Below, in pieces: positions 54,092-61,204 of a stretch of 61,204 nucleotides of DNA. Position 1 is the stretch's first letter. Every line of letters begins with the position of its first letter. This stretch comes from Kineosporia mesophila (GTDB lineage: Bacteria > Actinomycetota > Actinomycetes > Actinomycetales > Kineosporiaceae): assembly GCF_021129235.1 (NCBI RefSeq), contig NZ_JAJOMA010000034.1:1-61204 (forward strand), given 5' to 3'. Below the pieces are notes generated by a model. The model searched no databases. It was not told the DNA's origin and saw only the letters and a list, made by a program, of their open reading frames with translations. A program made the translations under genes and the position numbers.

Positions 54092-54944
54092 AACCCTGCT
54101 GACGGGAACCGGTGTCACCGGCGACGGCCGGGCCACCCTCGGCCCGGCCGCGATCGGGCTGCTGGGCCGCCTGGACCGGACCTTCGCCGGGTGGGGTCTG
54201 GAGGCGGGGGCACAGGAGTACCGCTTCCCGCCCCTGCTCACCGTCGGCGACCTGGCGAAGATGGACTACTTCGACAACTTCCCGCACCTGGCCTCACCCG
54301 TCTCCGCGCTGAACCGCACGCTGATGAGTGACGCCGGGCTCGCCGAGGGCACGGTCGCGGACGGTGCGGTGGTGGCGTCGGCTCTCGTCGACGCCGAGTA
54401 CGTTCTGCCCTCGGCTGCCTGCTACGGCGCCTACTTCGACCTGGCCGACTCCGCGGTCGAGGGCGGGAACCGGGCGATCACCACGGTGGCCACGTGTTTC
54501 CGGCGGGAAGACCACTACGAGGGCCTGCGGCGGCTGTTCGGTTTCACCATGCGGGAGGTCATTCTCGTCGGTGACCGCGACACCGTGCTGGAGCACCTGG
54601 GTGCGTTCAGGACGCGGATCGCGGCGTTCCTGGAACAGCTGGGCCTGCCGCACCATGTCGACGTGGCGACCGACCCGTTCTTCGATCCGAACGGCGCCAA
54701 GAGCCAGATGCAGAAGCTCTTCCCGACCAAGGAGGAGTTCCTGTACGACGGCACGCTGGCCATCGCGTCGGTGAACTTCCACCGCAACTTCTTCGGTGAC
54801 CGGTACCGGATCCGGCTGCCGGACGGCTCGCCGGCCTTCACCGGCTGTGTGGCCTTCGGCCTGGAGCGCTGGATCAGCGCCCTGGGCCGGCAGTACCCCG
54901 ACCTCGCCTCCGTCGACCAGCGACTCACCACTTCTGGAGCGTGA
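54081..54944 (+). CDS. Class-II synthetase-like amino acid:[carrier protein] ligase
   Basis: 287 residues, a stripped-down seryl-tRNA-synthetase-like catalytic domain without the tRNA-binding arm. Motif 2 is TCFRREDHYEGL plus FGFTMREVILVG, and motif 3 is GCVAFGLERWISAL. The zinc ligands known for this family (Cys, Glu, Cys) appear as Cys114, Glu143 and Cys256. The enzymes activate a small amino acid such as glycine or alanine and load it on a carrier protein, here the one just upstream. This gives the cluster a non-NRPS amino-acid entry point. Confidence 0.85.
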   Translation: MASETLLTGTGVTGDGRATLGPAAIGLLGRLDRTFAGWGLEAGAQEYRFPPLLTVGDLAKMDYFDNFPHLASPVSALNRTLMSDAGLAEGTVADGAVVASALVDAEYVLPSAACYGAYFDLADSAVEGGNRAITTVATCFRREDHYEGLRRLFGFTMREVILVGDRDTVLEHLGAFRTRIAAFLEQLGLPHHVDVATDPFFDPNGAKSQMQKLFPTKEEFLYDGTLAIASVNFHRNFFGDRYRIRLPDGSPAFTGCVAFGLERWISALGRQYPDLASVDQRLTTSGA

Positions 54945-54947
54945 CCC

Positions 54948-55772
54948 ATGACGTCATCGACACAACCCGAACCGGGCTGGGTGGTGGAGGGCGCGGACCT
55001 GTCCCGCCCCAGCATCGCGCGGATGTACGACTACCTGATGGGTGGTGACCGCCACGTCGAGGAGGACCGCGACGTGGCGCACGCCGCCCGCAACGCCGCC
55101 CCGATGATCCGGCTGACCATCTGGGAGAACCGCAAGCTCATCAAACGGGTGGTGCGCGAGCTGGTCGCGGGCGGGGTCACGCAGATCCTCGACATCGGTT
55201 CCGGCATCCCGGCCCGGGCGTCCGTGCACGAGGTGGCCCACGCCGTCAACCCGGACGTGAAGGTGGTCTACGCCGACATCGACCCGGTGGCGGCGGCCCG
55301 GGGCCGCGAGCTGCTCGCGGACCTGCCGCACTGCGGATCGTTCCAGGGCGACCTGACCAAGCCGCAGGAGATTCTCCAGCACCCGGACGTGATCTCGCGG
55401 CTCGATCTCTCGCAGCCGGTGGCGCTGTTCTTCTTCAACGTGCTGCACTTCCTCGACCGGGATGAGGTGACCGCCGCGCTGGAGGTCTACCGCGACGCGC
55501 TGGCGCCCGGCAGCCACCTGGCCATCAGCCACGGAACCAGCGAGCTGGACGGCCGGGGGCAGGCGATCGGAAAGGTCTACGCCGGCGCCTACGGTCACCT
55601 GGACTACCGCACGAAAGACCAGCTGGCCCTGCTGTTCGGCGATTTCGGGCTGCTGGAACCCGGGATCGTGCTGCTGCCGGACTGGCGGCCGGAACCCTCA
55701 CCGCTGAGCAGCCGGCTGGGTGCGCGGGGCGCTCCGGTGAACTGTTACGCGGGGGTCGCGGTCAAGCCCTGA
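54948..55772 (+). CDS. SAM-dependent methyltransferase, PF04672 (DUF574) family
   Basis: 274 residues. It has the family opening RPSIARMYDYLMGGDRHVEED, SAM-binding ILDIGSGIPARASVHEVAH, VYADIDPVAAARGRELLAD, and FFFNVLHFLDRDEV with AISHGTSEL. This family is abundant in actinomycetes, with few known substrates. It follows the ligase by three bases, so it is likely the last gene of the cluster and may methylate the product, for example an N-hydroxyl or carboxyl group. A strong terminator follows. Confidence 0.88.
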   Translation: MTSSTQPEPGWVVEGADLSRPSIARMYDYLMGGDRHVEEDRDVAHAARNAAPMIRLTIWENRKLIKRVVRELVAGGVTQILDIGSGIPARASVHEVAHAVNPDVKVVYADIDPVAAARGRELLADLPHCGSFQGDLTKPQEILQHPDVISRLDLSQPVALFFFNVLHFLDRDEVTAALEVYRDALAPGSHLAISHGTSELDGRGQAIGKVYAGAYGHLDYRTKDQLALLFGDFGLLEPGIVLLPDWRPEPSPLSSRLGARGAPVNCYAGVAVKP

Positions 55773-55779
55773 AAGCAGG

Positions 55780-55822
55780 CCCGTACGGTCCGGCTCCGGG
55801 AACCGGACCGTACGGGATTTTT
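55780..55822. terminator. Bidirectional terminator with T-run
   Basis: A perfect 14-bp stem CCCGTACGGTCCGG with a nine-base loop is followed by ATTTTT. It separates the convergent cluster end and the SGNH hydrolase. Confidence 0.9.
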
Positions 55823-56481
55823 CAGTTCTGCTCGCTCAGCCGGACCACTGTGGCGGACGCGACCACCGCGTGGCCCCGGGTGGTGAGGTGCTGGAAGTCG
55901 CTGGCGTACACGTCGTCCTGGGCCGCTGCGGGGTGGGTGCCGAAGTCGATGTGGAGGGTGCCGTTGCGTTCGGCGACGCCGCCCACGATCGCGTAGAGCT
56001 CGTCGAGCTGGGCCTTCAGCGACGGCTTGAACTCGTCGGGCAGCAGCCCGGAGCGGGTGATGTCGAACAGGCCCATGGTGACCACCGTCGCGCCGCTCTC
56101 GCGCAACGGCCCGACGATCTGGTCGAGCTCGGCGGCGACCCCGTCGAACGAGCCGCGCAGCAGGTCGTTCCCGCCGCACAGCACCACGGCCAGGTCGGGC
56201 TCGAACTCCAGCGCCGGTTTCACCTGCTTGGCCCGCACCTCGCGGGCGAGAAGGCCCTTCTGGCCCAAGTTCTTGGCCTGCAGATCGGGCTGGGACAGCA
56301 GCAGGCTCTCGCTCAGCCAGTCGAACCACGACTTGTCCGGGTACCCCTCGACCACCTCCCGGATGCCCGCGGCGTGGCTGTCACCGAGCACCGCCAGACG
56401 CTTCCAGGGGGCCTTGGCGAGCAGGTCGCCGGCGCGGGTCAGGTCCTGGGTGTAGAGGTCCTGTGCGATGTTGTCGCTCAA
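55822..56481 (-). CDS. SGNH/GDSL hydrolase family protein
   Basis: 219 residues. Block I is RLAVLGDSHAAGIRE (Ser nucleophile), block III LCGGNDLLRG, and block V DFQHLTTRGHAVVA with the catalytic His. No signal peptide is present, so it is cytoplasmic. Such enzymes are esterases, thioesterases or acyltransferases, and it could release or transfer the cluster product. The likely start is a TTG overlapping the stop of the exporter gene by four bases; no ATG lies in the right place. Confidence 0.85.
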   Translation of the reverse strand: MSDNIAQDLYTQDLTRAGDLLAKAPWKRLAVLGDSHAAGIREVVEGYPDKSWFDWLSESLLLSQPDLQAKNLGQKGLLAREVRAKQVKPALEFEPDLAVVLCGGNDLLRGSFDGVAAELDQIVGPLRESGATVVTMGLFDITRSGLLPDEFKPSLKAQLDELYAIVGGVAERNGTLHIDFGTHPAAAQDDVYASDFQHLTTRGHAVVASATVVRLSEQN

Positions 56482-57935
56482 CGGACGGTCCCTTCGGTGG
56501 CTGGCGTCGCCTCGCTGCGAGGCGCCGGAGCGGGTACGTACTTCGGGAAGTGGAATCCGGCGCTGGCCGCAGCCGCCGCGAGTGCGCACAGGCCGCAGAC
56601 CAGGTAGACGAGCTGATAGCCGGACAGGCCCGGCTCGGCGGCGATGACGGCCGTCATGGCGGCGATGCCGAGGGCGCCGCCGACCTGGCGGCAGGCGATG
56701 TTCATGCCGGTGGCGCTGGCGAACTTGACCGGGCTGGCCGACATCACCGCGGCCACCGAGAGGCTCCACGACATCAGGCCGATGCCGAAGCCGATGACAA
56801 AGCTCAGCGGCAGCCAGAAGGTGGTGAAGTGCGGGTTCTCGGGCAGGAAGACCCAGCAGAACACCCCGACCGCGAAGATCGTCAACGACCCGACGACCGA
56901 GATGACGCGCGGCCCCACCCGTTCCCCGACCCGCGAGGCGATGATCGCCGTCACCGAGGCGACCAGGGCGCCCGGGCTCATGGCGAGACCGGCCTTCAGC
57001 GTGGAGTAGTGCCACTGTTCGGTCAGGACCAGCACGCCGACCAGCAGCCAGGTGAACAGGGCCGCGCCGTAGACCATCGCGGCGAGGTTGGCGCGCAGGA
57101 AGGTGCGGTTGCGCCACAGCGTGGTCTCGACCACGGGGACGGCGTGCCGGGTGGAGCGCAGCAGCACGAGGGCGACCAGGACCGGTCCGAGCCCCAGGGC
57201 CAGGAGGGTGGAAGGGCTGCTCCAGCCCCACTCCTCGCCCTTGGTGGCGCCCAGGACGGTCAGGCCGACGCCGAGCACCAGGATCACGGTGCCGATCGGG
57301 TCGGGCACTCGCCCGCCCCGCAGGCCGGTGCCGATCCGGCGCAGGCCGGCGACGAACAGGACGATGCCGATCGGCACGTTGATGAGGAAGAGCGAGCGCC
57401 AGCCCACCCATTCGACCAGGACGCCGCCCAGGCCCGGGCCGATGGCCGCGGCCAGGGCGCCGGCGGCGCTCCACAGGCCGATGGTCTTCGTGCGCTGGGA
57501 GGAGGGGGTGTCGGTGAGCACCACGGCGAGCGAGGCCGGCACCATCGCCGCCGCGCCGATGGCCTGCAGGCCGCGGCCCACGACCAGCACGTCGAGGTTC
57601 GGCGCGAGGGCGCACAGCAGCGACATCACGGTGAACACCGCGACGCCGGAACAGAACAGGGCCCGCCTGCCGATCACGTCGGAAAACCGGCCGGCCGGTG
57701 CGAGCAGGGCGGCGAACACGATGGCGTACAGCGTGATCACCCAGGAGATGCCGCTCAGGGTGCCGGCGGGGGTGTCCCCGGGAAAGTCACCGGCGAGCGA
57801 GGGGACGGCGAGGTTCGCGACCGTCGAGTCGAGCATGGCCAGGAATGTGGCACCGGCGGCGAGCAGTCCCGTGGTGCGGGAGCCCGTTGCTCGGGAGCCG
57901 GCTGTTCGGGCTGTTCGGGACCCTGTGGTGGACAC
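56478..57935 (-). CDS. MFS transporter, DHA2 (EmrB/QacA) family
   Basis: About 485 residues, fourteen predicted helices. The first-helix motif is FLAMLDSTVANLAVPSLAGDF, motif A GRFSDVIGRRALFCSG, motif C AAIGPGLGGVLVEWVGWRSLF. It is a proton-driven exporter of drugs or metabolites. The Ser/Arg/Thr-rich N-terminus is not membrane-like. GGAAGG eight bases before the GTG at 57935 makes it a better start than the GTG at 57944. It is coupled to the SGNH gene, with a TetR gene behind it and an operator-like site in front. Confidence 0.9.
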   Translation of the reverse strand: MSTTGSRTARTAGSRATGSRTTGLLAAGATFLAMLDSTVANLAVPSLAGDFPGDTPAGTLSGISWVITLYAIVFAALLAPAGRFSDVIGRRALFCSGVAVFTVMSLLCALAPNLDVLVVGRGLQAIGAAAMVPASLAVVLTDTPSSQRTKTIGLWSAAGALAAAIGPGLGGVLVEWVGWRSLFLINVPIGIVLFVAGLRRIGTGLRGGRVPDPIGTVILVLGVGLTVLGATKGEEWGWSSPSTLLALGLGPVLVALVLLRSTRHAVPVVETTLWRNRTFLRANLAAMVYGAALFTWLLVGVLVLTEQWHYSTLKAGLAMSPGALVASVTAIIASRVGERVGPRVISVVGSLTIFAVGVFCWVFLPENPHFTTFWLPLSFVIGFGIGLMSWSLSVAAVMSASPVKFASATGMNIACRQVGGALGIAAMTAVIAAEPGLSGYQLVYLVCGLCALAAAAASAGFHFPKYVPAPAPRSEATPATEGTVR

Positions 57936-57959
57936 CAATCGCACCTTCCCCCGGAAATA

Positions 57960-57975
57960 GCGAACGGTCGTTTGC
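57960..57975. promoter_or_regulatory. Candidate TetR operator before the exporter gene
   Basis: GCGAACGGTCGTTTGC is a 16-base near-perfect palindrome placed just upstream of the exporter start. The half-site CGAACG recurs before the tetR gene. Confidence 0.6.
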
Positions 57976-58029
57976 CAACCCGAACTTATCCGGACGCCAC
58001 CCGTGCGTCAACGAATCGGGCGAAACCGC

Positions 58030-58626
58030 TCACAGACCCGCGGTCTCGCGCAGCAGCCGGATCGTGCGGTCGCGGGTGTCGGCGTCGTCCAGCTGCACGG
58101 CCTGGTTCAGGGACAGGCCCAGGGCGATCAGCAGGGCGGCCGTGTCGGGCACGTCGTGGGGCAGCCGGTGGCCCGCCGCCACCGCCTCGGACAGCTGGGC
58201 CCGCAGGAAGTGGCGCCACTGCCGGGCCGCCTCGACCATGTGGTCACGCAGCGGCCCGGACTGCCCGTCCAGCTCGAAAGAGGCACTGGTGAGAAGGCAT
58301 CCGCCGCGGAACGGGCTGTTGACCAGGTAGTCGGTCCAGCCCTCGACGATCACCCGCAGACGCTGCTCCCCCGGGCCCAGGTGCAGGACCAGGGCCGGGT
58401 CGATGACCCGCTCGCGCAGCGCGGCCACCCCGAGGTCGAACGCGGCCAGGAGCAGGGCCTCACGGGTGCGGAAGGGCCCGACGACGCCGGCCTTGCTCAT
58501 GTTCAGGGTGGTGGCGATACCTCCCAGGGAGATGCCACCGGCGCCGTGCACGGACATCTGCTGCACGGTCTCGGCGAGAATCGCACGGCGGGTCTGCTCG
58601 GCTTCGGCCGCTGAACTACGGGGCAT
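58030..58626 (-). CDS. TetR/AcrR family transcriptional regulator
   Basis: 198 residues. The N-terminal helix-turn-helix (QTRRAILAETVQQMSVHG, GGIATTLNMSKAGVVGPF) is followed by a TetR C-terminal ligand domain (GWTDYLVNSPFRGGCLLTSA, LRDHMVEAARQW). It lies directly upstream of the exporter and SGNH genes on the same strand, and the CGAACG sites at both promoters suggest it represses itself and the exporter. ATG at 58626 fits the family; ATGs at 58632 and 58635 are alternatives. Confidence 0.9.
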   Translation of the reverse strand: MPRSSAAEAEQTRRAILAETVQQMSVHGAGGISLGGIATTLNMSKAGVVGPFRTREALLLAAFDLGVAALRERVIDPALVLHLGPGEQRLRVIVEGWTDYLVNSPFRGGCLLTSASFELDGQSGPLRDHMVEAARQWRHFLRAQLSEAVAAGHRLPHDVPDTAALLIALGLSLNQAVQLDDADTRDRTIRLLRETAGL

Positions 58627-58640
58627 GACCATCATCTTAG

Positions 58641-58686
58641 CGTTCGGTCGTTCGGTCGTTCGCTTCCCGTCTTCCCGTCTTCCCGC
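58641..58686. repeat. Two short 8-bp tandem arrays at the tetR promoter
   Basis: CGTTCGGT is repeated nearly three times (58641-58663), and CTTCCCGT/C three times (58663-58686). The first array repeats the half-site seen in the exporter operator. Confidence 0.75.
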
Positions 58687-58907
58687 CGGCCAGGAGGTCC
58701 TCGCTCATGTGTACACATGGCACACCTGGTACACCTTCAACGGCCGGATCGTTGTCCCCCCGCTCGTGCGCACCGGGAGGCCGCCGGGTCCTGATCAAGA
58801 CTGTCGGTGGGCGGCGCTACGTTCTGGGATGTGAATCAGGACCCCCGCTGCCTGCGCGCCGGCCATACTGCTGCTCTCCTTCCCTCCGCCCTGCCCGGGA
58901 AGTCCCG

Positions 58908-61043
58908 ATGAGCCAGATCACGGCGGGCCGGGTGCTGTCGCGCGAGGCGTACGAGCAGGCGATCGGGACCGCCCGGGCCGCGTCGAGCCTCTACTACGGC
59001 ACCGGTGAGGCGGCCGACGCCGCGCTCGACGAGGCCGCCGAGGTGACGGTGCTCGACGATGCCACCTACGACCAGCTGGTGCGCGACATCGCGGTCACCG
59101 AGACCGAGCACCCCGACTGGCGGGTGGAGGCCTCGCCGACCCAGGTGGTGGGCGGTGACGCCGGCGACGTGGAGCATTCCGCGCCCATGCTCAGCCTCGA
59201 CAACGTGTTCTCGGCCGACGAGCTGGCCGAGTGGCACGCGAGCCTGGGCAAGCGGCTGGGCCGGGCCCCGCGCTACGTGGTGGAGCCCAAGCTCGACGGC
59301 CTGGCCCTGGCCGCCCGCTACCAGCAGGGGTCGCTGGTGCAGCTGATCACCCGGGGTGACGGTGTGCACGGCGAAGACGTCACCTTCGCGGCCGCGGCCA
59401 TCGCCGGGCTGCCCCAGCAGCTCGCCCAGCCGCTGACCCTGGAGGTGCGTGGTGAGGTGATGCTGACCGACGGGCAGTTCACCGCGGCGAACGAGCTGCG
59501 CCTGGCCAACGGCGACAAACCGTTCGTGAACCCGCGCAACGGGGTGGCCGGCGCCCTGCGGGGCTCGAAAGACCGCACCTACGTCATCCCCATGACGTTC
59601 TTCGCCTACCAGGTGCTGGCGCTGTTCGGCACCCCCGCCGGCGCGGGACCGAATGCGGACAGCGACTATTCAGCCGCCATCGCACTGCTGGGCGAGCTCG
59701 GGGTCTCCACCGCCGCGACCTCGCCCGCGCAGATCGCGGTGGTCGACACGATCGAGGCCGCGCAGGAGTACATCGACTCGCTGCTGGCCCGGCGCGCCGA
59801 TCTTGGTTTCGGCATCGACGGGGCCGTGATCAAGGCCGACTCCCCCGCCGACCGGGAGCAGGCCGGATCCTCGTCCCGGGCGCCGCGGTGGGGCATCGCG
59901 TTCAAGTTCCCGGCCGACTCCCGGCTGACCACGCTGGAAGAGGTCATCTGGCAGCTCGGCCGCACCGGGGTGATCACGCCCCGGGCCCGGGTGAAACCGG
60001 TTTTCGTGGGCGGCACCACGGTCACCTACGCGACTCTGCACAACCCGAACGACCTGGCCCGGCAGGGCCTGATGATCGGTGACACGGTGATGGTGCTGCG
60101 GGCGGGTGAGGTCATCCCGCGCATCGAGGGGGCCGTCGTCTCGGCCCGCACCGGGGCCGAGATCCCGATCGAGGCACCGCAGATGTGCCCGAACTGTGGC
60201 AGCGAGATCGACCGTTCACAGGAACGGTGGCGCTGCACGCGGGGCCGTAAGTGCGCTCTGCCGCAGTCCATCCGCTACGCGGTGGCCCGTGACTGCTGGG
60301 ACATCGAGTCGGTCGGCGAGAAGCTCGTGCGCCAGCTCGTCGACAACGGCCTGGTGACCGACGTCGCCGACGTGTTCACCCTGACCGAGGAGCAGTTGCT
60401 GACCCTCGAGCGGATGGGGAAGACCAGTGCCGCGAAGGTGCTCGCCGAGGTCGAGAAGGCCAAGACCCAGCCGCTGGCCCGCACACTGACCGCGCTGGGG
60501 GTGCGCGGCACCGGCCGCTCGATGAGCCGCCGCATCGCGCGGTACTTCGCCACGATGGACGCGATCCAGTCCGCCGACGCCGCGGCCTTCGAAGAGGTCG
60601 ACGGGATCGGGCCGGAGAGGGCACCGGTCATCGTGGAGGAACTGATCGAGCTCGCCCCGGTGATCGCGAAGCTGCGGGAGGCCGGGGTCTCGATGACCGA
60701 GCCGGGTGCCACCGGGCGGGTCGTGGCCGACGAGAATGAGGCCGGCGAAGGTGGGGAGGCCGGGGAAGCCGGGCCTTCGCTGCCTCTCACCGCCGAGAGC
60801 GGTAAGCCAATGAGCGTCGTGGTGACCGGCAAGATGACCGGGCCCCTGGCCGAGCTGTCCCGCAACGAGATGAACGAGCTGATCGAGCGGGCCGGGGGCA
60901 AGTCCAGCGGTTCGGTCTCGAAGAACACCGGCCTGCTGGTCGCAGCCGAGGAGGGCTCCAGCAAGTACACGAAGGCCCAGACTCTCGGCGTGCCGATCGA
61001 GAGCCCCGAGCAGTTCGCCGAGCGACTGGAGGGGTTCTTGTAA
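58908..61043 (+). CDS. ligA: NAD-dependent DNA ligase, divergent LigA
   Basis: 711 residues. The adenylation domain has the active-site Lys128 in VEPKLDGLAL, RGDGVHGEDVT, EVRGEVML and FKFPADSRLTTLEEV. OB-fold, Cys4 zinc finger (CPNCGSEI...WRCTRGRKC), helix-hairpin-helix (GVRGTGRSMSRRIA, VDGIGPERAPVI) and C-terminal BRCT (VVVTGKMTGPLAEL) follow. The zinc finger has five residues between its last two Cys where four are usual, and FDIEGLG is DIESVG, so this may be a second, accessory LigA. GGGAAG upstream of the ATG supports the start. The acidic linker before BRCT is Glu/Gly-rich. Confidence 0.92.
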   Translation: MSQITAGRVLSREAYEQAIGTARAASSLYYGTGEAADAALDEAAEVTVLDDATYDQLVRDIAVTETEHPDWRVEASPTQVVGGDAGDVEHSAPMLSLDNVFSADELAEWHASLGKRLGRAPRYVVEPKLDGLALAARYQQGSLVQLITRGDGVHGEDVTFAAAAIAGLPQQLAQPLTLEVRGEVMLTDGQFTAANELRLANGDKPFVNPRNGVAGALRGSKDRTYVIPMTFFAYQVLALFGTPAGAGPNADSDYSAAIALLGELGVSTAATSPAQIAVVDTIEAAQEYIDSLLARRADLGFGIDGAVIKADSPADREQAGSSSRAPRWGIAFKFPADSRLTTLEEVIWQLGRTGVITPRARVKPVFVGGTTVTYATLHNPNDLARQGLMIGDTVMVLRAGEVIPRIEGAVVSARTGAEIPIEAPQMCPNCGSEIDRSQERWRCTRGRKCALPQSIRYAVARDCWDIESVGEKLVRQLVDNGLVTDVADVFTLTEEQLLTLERMGKTSAAKVLAEVEKAKTQPLARTLTALGVRGTGRSMSRRIARYFATMDAIQSADAAAFEEVDGIGPERAPVIVEELIELAPVIAKLREAGVSMTEPGATGRVVADENEAGEGGEAGEAGPSLPLTAESGKPMSVVVTGKMTGPLAELSRNEMNELIERAGGKSSGSVSKNTGLLVAAEEGSSKYTKAQTLGVPIESPEQFAERLEGFL

Positions 61044-61070
61044 CGGTTGTTTGGCGAGTCGGGCCGGTCA

Positions 61071-61160
61071 GGACTGGCTGGGACTGGCTGGGACTGGCTG
61101 GGACTGGCTGGGACTGGCTGGGACTGGCTGGGACTGGCTGGGACTGGCTGGGGCTGGCTG
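61071..61160. repeat. Ten-base tandem repeat, eight exact copies plus one variant
   Basis: GGACTGGCTG is repeated eight times without change, then once as GGGCTGGCTG, starting 28 bases after the ligase stop. Such an array is prone to slippage. Confidence 0.97.
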
Positions 61161-61204
61161 GTTTGGGCTCGACCGAAACCGGCTGGCTTGGGCTCGACCG
61201 AAAC
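61158..61204. repeat. 25-bp repeat, two copies, running off the window
   Basis: The unit CTGG(T/C)TTGGGCTCGACCGAAACCGG occurs at 61158-61182 and again from 61183, cut by the window end. It follows directly on the ten-base array. Confidence 0.9.

Noticed and set aside
1-61204. CRISPR arrays, tRNA genes, insertion sequences, phage genes
   Set aside because: No direct-repeat/spacer pattern, cloverleaf, transposase or integrase was recognised; the tandem repeats at the ends have no spacers.

Overview
The window is about 61 kb of very GC-rich DNA with GC-rich third codon positions, many GTG starts, four-base ATGA/GTGA gene overlaps and actinobacterial families (SpoOM, HelR, PF04672 methyltransferase, DUF4395, MSMEG_3727-type PQQ protein). 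It is best read as a chromosomal segment of a soil actinomycete; the genus cannot be fixed from the sequence alone. I see no rRNA, tRNA, CRISPR array, transposase or phage gene.

Left part (1-33.9 kb): a mosaic of ordinary metabolic genes and several decayed ones. It holds short-chain dehydrogenases, a HAD phosphatase/TauE pair, a secreted M6 metalloprotease, SpoOM, and a hexuronate-catabolism locus (LacI repressor, altronate dehydratase and fructuronate reductase divergent from glucuronate isomerase and a Gfo/Idh/MocA oxidoreductase, with LacI-like operators between). It continues with an LRR membrane protein, a GH54/CBM42 arabinofuranosidase, an Lrp regulator divergent from an indolepyruvate/2-ketoacid decarboxylase, a secreted S15/CocE hydrolase, an AI-2E family exporter and HelR. 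Decayed loci include a collapsed HxlR/zinc-alcohol-dehydrogenase pair, an internally deleted hypothetical gene, a GNAT-PucR chimeric frame and a TauE remnant.

Middle (33.9-45.2 kb): a cold-shock gene, then a co-directional PQQ island. It comprises a GAF-LytTR regulator, katG, an MSMEG_3727-like protein, a PQQ alcohol dehydrogenase with the Asp-x-Asp signature of lanthanide-dependent enzymes and no visible export signal, then pqqA (31 aa), pqqB, pqqC, pqqD, pqqE and a CaCA-type cation transporter with unusual ion-site motifs. A hairpin separates pqqA from pqqB.

Next (45.2-48.9 kb): three tandem paralogous small membrane proteins (one frameshifted), a small unknown gene and an adenosine deaminase-like enzyme.

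Right part (48.9-58.6 kb): a compact gene cluster that looks biosynthetic. A fatty acyl-AMP ligase, an R2/ferritin-like diiron protein, an acyl carrier protein, a transglutaminase-like protein, an AurF-type N-oxygenase, a second carrier protein and a class-II-synthetase-like amino acid:[carrier protein] ligase are translationally coupled or nearly so. They are followed by a methyltransferase, an SGNH hydrolase, a DHA2 exporter and a TetR regulator with candidate operators. My inference is two carrier-protein lines, one acyl and one aminoacyl, the latter N-oxygenated, joined into a small N-oxidised lipo-amino acid. This is the most likely undescribed system here. The window closes with a divergent NAD-dependent DNA ligase and a ten-base tandem repeat array.
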